A stretch of 27,172 bases of DNA, taken from VAZQ01 sp035300505. GTDB lineage: Bacteria; Pseudomonadota; Alphaproteobacteria; Rhizobiales; Xanthobacteraceae. The notes beneath the pieces were generated by a model. The model saw nothing but the letters and a program-made list of their open reading frames with translations. It was not told where the DNA came from and did no database searches. Location: the NCBI GenBank assembly GCA_035300505.1, contig DATGVJ010000144.1, forward strand, positions 1-27,172, read 5' to 3'. The first letter of the stretch is position 1; every line of letters begins with the position of its first letter. Both the position numbers and the translations under genes were made by a program. This document shows, piece by piece, positions 23,635 through 27,172 of this stretch.

Positions 23635-26600
23635 ATGAATATGTCTGAACTGTTCATCCGCCGGCCCATCGCCACCACGCTGGTTATGGCGGCAATGGGG
23701 TTTGTCGGCATTGCGGCTTACCCGTTCCTGCCAGTCGCCCCGTTGCCACAGGTCGACTTCCCGACGATTCAGGTTTCCGCGACATGGCAGGGCGCGAGCG
23801 CCAACACGATGGCGACATCGGTTGCCGCTCCATTGGAAAGGCAATTCGCGCAGATTCCCGGCGTATCGCAACTGACTTCCCTGAGCGCGCTTGGCGCCAC
23901 GACGATCGTCATTCAATTCGATCTCAACCGAAACATCGATTCGGCTGCGCAGGACGTTCAGGCAGCCATCACGGTTGCGGGCAAGACGCTGCCGCAATCG
24001 ATGACGACTCCTCCGAGCTACAAAAAAGTCAATCCGGCCGATTCGCCCATTCTCATGCTGTCGCTGAGGTCAGACACAATTCCGGTAACCATTGTCGACG
24101 ACTACGCCGATCAATTTCTCGCACAACAGATTTCGCAGGTGCCCGGCGTGGCCCAGGTGTCGATCTTCGGCGACCAGACCCCCTCAATCCGGGTGCAAAT
24201 CGACCCGGCGAAACTTGCCGGTAACGGCATCACGTTGGAAGAAATCCGGTCGGCGCTTGTAAGTTCCACGACAAATATTGCCAAGGGCACCATCAATACA
24301 CCGGCAGCCAGTTTCACGATTGCGACGAACGACCAGATCGCGGAGGCAGAGCCGTTCAACGATGTGATCCTCGCATACCGCAACGGGGCCCCCATCCGGG
24401 TTCGCGATGTCGGCCAAGCCATTTCGGCGCCGGTGGATCGCAATATTGCCGCCTACCAGAACAACAAGGAGGGCATAGTACTCGCCATATTCAAGCAGCC
24501 GGGCGCCAATGTCGTCGACACCGTCGACCAGATCAAGGCGCAGCTGCCGCAGCTCACCAGCAGGATCCCACCGGCGATCGAGGTTCGGACCGTTCTTGAC
24601 CGGACTACGACCATCCGGGCCTCGGTCGCGGACGTAGAGTTCACACTCGGTCTCACCATCGTGCTGGTGGTGCTGGTGATCCTGCTGTTTCTGCGCAATT
24701 TCTGGGCAACACTCATTCCCAGCGTCACGGTCCCGCTGGCGCTGACCGGCTCGGCCGCCGCAATGTATCTGCTCAATTTCAGCCTCGATAATCTCTCGCT
24801 GATGGCACTGACAATCGCGGTCGGCTTCGTGGTCGATGACGCCATCGTGGTGGTTGAGAACATCTATCGCCACATCGAGGACGGCGCATCTCCCATGGAG
24901 GCGGCGCTCAAGGGTTCCGGTGAAATCGGGTTCACTGTGCTTTCGATCTCGCTGTCGCTCATCGCGGTGTTCATTCCGCTGTTGCTCATGGGCGGCATCA
25001 TCGGTCGCCTGTTCCGTGAATTCGCACTTACAGTGACGGCCTCGATTGCCGTGTCGGCGTTCGTGTCGTTGACCCTCGCGCCAATGATGTGCGCGCGTTT
25101 CATGCACCGCGAGAACGACGACCATGGGCGCCTCTATCGCGTCATCGAGTCTGGCTTCAACGGCATGCTCTACTTCTATCGACGCACCCTGGATGTCGTG
25201 CTTCGCCACCAGGCAATCACGCTCGGCGTGTTCTTCGCCACGATGGCATTGACCCTGCTCATGGTCATTGAAATCCCCAAAGGATTTTTTCCGATTCAGG
25301 ATACGGGGTTGATTTCGACTTTCATCGAGTCCGGTCAGAATTCGACGCCCCAGGACATGATGCGCTTATCGCAAGACGTCGGTAAGGTGATGATGAACGA
25401 TCCGGACGTCGCAGATGTGGCCATCTATGTGGGCAGCAGTGGTGGGGCCCAGACCGCCAACACAAGCCGGGGATTTGTCGTGCTCAAGCCGCGCGATGAG
25501 CGGCAGCTGACGGCCTCACAAATCATCGATCGTCTGCGGCCGCAACTCGCCAAAGTCGAAGGTGTGACAGCGTTCCTTCAGCCCGCGCAGGACATTACTG
25601 TGGGTGGCCGGATCGCGCGGGCAAGCTTCCAGTACACCTTGCAGGATTCGGACATGCCGGAACTCATTGCATGGTCGGACAAGATGCTCGAAAGGATGCG
25701 AACGTTGCCGCAGCTGGCCGACGTCGCGAGCGATCTTCTCGCCAGTGCTCCACAGCTCAAGATCACCATCAACCGTGATCAAGCCTCGCGCTTCGGAATT
25801 TCGCCGCAACTCGTCGATGACACTCTCAATGACGCATTCGGTCAGCGCCAGATCACCCAATACTTTACACAGCTCAAGACGTACTTTCTCATTCTTGAAG
25901 TCCTGCCCGACCTGCAGCGCGACATTGCGACGCTCGAACGTCTCTACCTGAAATCGCCATTGACAGGCGCAACAGTACCATTGTCGACGCTGGTGGACGT
26001 CGACTCGAGCCAGGTCGGCGCGCTTTCAGTGGCGCACCAGGGCCAGTTTCCGGCTGTGACTCTGACGTTCAACCTGCGGCCGGGAGTTGCACTCGGCGAA
26101 GCGGTCGATGCCATCAATCAGGCCGCGCTCGACATCCACATGCCCCCATCCGTCTTGCCGACCTTTCAGGGCAATGCACAAGCGTTCAAGGCGTCATTGT
26201 CGAGCGAACCGATCCTCATCGCCGCGGCTTTGATCGTCGTCTACATCATTCTCGGCATCCTCTACGAAAGCTTCATTCACCCGCTGACCATCCTTTCGAC
26301 GCTGCCTTCCGCCGGAATCGGCGCGCTGCTTGCGCTGCGGATGGGAAACATGGATTTGTCCGTGATCGGCATCATCGGGATCATATTGCTGATCGGCATC
26401 GTCAAGAAAAACGGCATCATGCTGGTCGACTTTGCCATAGCGGGGGAGCGTGACCGCCAACTGCCGCCGCTCGCCGCCATCCGGGAAGCCTGCCTGATGC
26501 GTTTCCGCCCGATCCTGATGACGACAGCGGCCGCGATGCTGGCGGGTGTGCCGCTCGCGATCGGCAACGGAACCGGCTCGGAAATGCGCCAGCCGCTCGG

Positions 26601-26760
26601 CTATGCCATGGTCGGTGGCCTCGCACTGAGCCAAATCCTGACCCTTTATACGACACCGGTCGTGTATCTCTATCTGGATCGTCTGCAAAACTGGCTTTTC
26701 AAAACCAGAACCGATCGGGACGTTCAGGTTGAAGCTGACCACGCAGTCGCTGCGGAGTGA
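23635..26760 (+). CDS. RND efflux permease 3 (HAE-1 family)
   Basis: This 1041-residue permease begins MNMSELFIRRPIATTLVMA. It has the standard HAE-1 layout, with D401/D402 in GFVVDDAIVVVEN and the TM10 motif IVKKNGIMLVDFA. The C-terminus ends in an acidic tail (EADHAVAAE). It is the closest in plan to permease 1 and lacks the insertion of permease 2. Paired with its own adaptor, it likely forms a homotrimeric drug or metabolite pump. A hairpin follows 11 bases after the stop. Confidence 0.95.
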   Translation: MNMSELFIRRPIATTLVMAAMGFVGIAAYPFLPVAPLPQVDFPTIQVSATWQGASANTMATSVAAPLERQFAQIPGVSQLTSLSALGATTIVIQFDLNRNIDSAAQDVQAAITVAGKTLPQSMTTPPSYKKVNPADSPILMLSLRSDTIPVTIVDDYADQFLAQQISQVPGVAQVSIFGDQTPSIRVQIDPAKLAGNGITLEEIRSALVSSTTNIAKGTINTPAASFTIATNDQIAEAEPFNDVILAYRNGAPIRVRDVGQAISAPVDRNIAAYQNNKEGIVLAIFKQPGANVVDTVDQIKAQLPQLTSRIPPAIEVRTVLDRTTTIRASVADVEFTLGLTIVLVVLVILLFLRNFWATLIPSVTVPLALTGSAAAMYLLNFSLDNLSLMALTIAVGFVVDDAIVVVENIYRHIEDGASPMEAALKGSGEIGFTVLSISLSLIAVFIPLLLMGGIIGRLFREFALTVTASIAVSAFVSLTLAPMMCARFMHRENDDHGRLYRVIESGFNGMLYFYRRTLDVVLRHQAITLGVFFATMALTLLMVIEIPKGFFPIQDTGLISTFIESGQNSTPQDMMRLSQDVGKVMMNDPDVADVAIYVGSSGGAQTANTSRGFVVLKPRDERQLTASQIIDRLRPQLAKVEGVTAFLQPAQDITVGGRIARASFQYTLQDSDMPELIAWSDKMLERMRTLPQLADVASDLLASAPQLKITINRDQASRFGISPQLVDDTLNDAFGQRQITQYFTQLKTYFLILEVLPDLQRDIATLERLYLKSPLTGATVPLSTLVDVDSSQVGALSVAHQGQFPAVTLTFNLRPGVALGEAVDAINQAALDIHMPPSVLPTFQGNAQAFKASLSSEPILIAAALIVVYIILGILYESFIHPLTILSTLPSAGIGALLALRMGNMDLSVIGIIGIILLIGIVKKNGIMLVDFAIAGERDRQLPPLAAIREACLMRFRPILMTTAAAMLAGVPLAIGNGTGSEMRQPLGYAMVGGLALSQILTLYTTPVVYLYLDRLQNWLFKTRTDRDVQVEADHAVAAE

Positions 26761-26771
26761 TGAACACTGAG

Positions 26772-26801
26772 GTGGTGCCGAACATGTGCATTCGGCGCCA
26801 C
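26772..26801 (+). terminator. Terminator-like hairpin after permease 3
   Basis: An 11-bp stem, GTGGTGCCGAA (26772-26782) with TTCGGCGCCAC (26791-26801), has one G-U pair and an 8-base loop. No T-run follows, so it may be a Rho-assisted end or a 3' stabiliser. Confidence 0.45.
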
Positions 26802-26873
26802 GCCAAGAGATTCAAACTACGCCGATATGGCAGAGCTAAGAGGGGGCGTGAAGAAGAGCCACAGGAGCACACA

Positions 26874-27172
26874 ATGCGAAAATCTTTCATGCTCGCGACC
26901 CTTTTTGTTTTCGAGCCGGGCCTGGGTCTGACGTTGGCCGACGCAAGCCCATGTGCTGAGGAAATAGACGGGATCGAACGTATCGTTCAGCGATCAAACG
27001 TTAGCCCAGTGGCTCAGCAGACGATCGATGCACAATTGCATCATCAGCCAACACCTCAACTTGTCGCACACGCTGCCGAAATAGCACGAGCGGAGATCAG
27101 CGAATTGTTGGCTCGGGCTCGGAAAGTCGATGCGGAAAATGACGCTGTCGAGTGCATGCATGTTGTTTCACG
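26874..27172 (+). CDS. Putative exported protein (partial, C-terminus off the right edge)
   Basis: The frame is open from ATG 26874 to the window end (99 complete codons, no stop) and has a good SD (AGGAG, 26863-26867, 6-base spacer). The N-terminus MRKSFMLATLFVFEPGLGLTLADA looks like a Sec signal peptide, although a Glu-Pro interrupts its hydrophobic core. The mature part is helical and includes two cysteines (CAEEID and VECMHV) and a Gln/His-rich stretch (IDAQLHHQPTPQLVAHAAEI). I do not recognise the family. It starts 113 bases after the efflux operon on the same strand and could be cotranscribed. Confidence 0.6.
   Translation, partial: MRKSFMLATLFVFEPGLGLTLADASPCAEEIDGIERIVQRSNVSPVAQQTIDAQLHHQPTPQLVAHAAEIARAEISELLARARKVDAENDAVECMHVVS

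Overview
The window looks like chromosomal DNA from an alphaproteobacterium of the Hyphomicrobiales, most likely Bradyrhizobium-like or a close relative. The grounds are GC-rich coding sequence, Bug-type solute receptors, palindromic intergenic repeats of the kind I associate with Bradyrhizobiaceae, and the overall protein style. This placement is by recognition, not by a search. No tRNA, rRNA, CRISPR array or intact insertion sequence was seen.

Region 1 (1-8550) is a catabolic cluster built on a divergent promoter region near 2.73-2.9 kb. Leftward run a VOC-fold protein, a Rieske ring-hydroxylating oxygenase and a class III (LigB-like) extradiol dioxygenase that leaves the left edge. Rightward run a dienelactone-hydrolase-family enzyme, an M20 amidohydrolase, an ornithine-cyclodeaminase-family protein, a protein resembling the NicX/M29 metalloenzymes, and, beyond a palindromic repeat, an orphan Bug-family solute-binding protein. 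Together these suggest uptake and breakdown of an aromatic or N-heteroaromatic, amide-bearing compound. The substrate is unknown.

Region 2 (8618-13857) holds a SulP anion transporter with STAS and cyclic-nucleotide-binding domains, split by an apparent one-base deletion near 10186. It also holds a leftward polysaccharide-deacetylase-fold protein with altered metal-site residues and a leftward alpha/beta hydrolase. Between the last two genes lie about 770 bases without a gene, rich in repeats: a leftward terminator hairpin, three tandem decamers, two GGGTCTGACC palindromes and a 187-bp multi-stem palindromic element.

Region 3 (14059-27172) is a dense RND efflux locus. An adaptor and two permeases (ATGA-coupled, MdtABC-like) are followed, after a small leftward conserved-looking ORF and a 390-bp gap, by a second adaptor and a third permease. 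All three permeases keep the proton-relay Asp pair and Lys. The second permease carries a unique Ala/Thr/Ser/Gly-rich insertion of about 59 residues. No outer-membrane channel or regulator gene is visible. A partial exported protein begins at 26874 and runs off the right edge.
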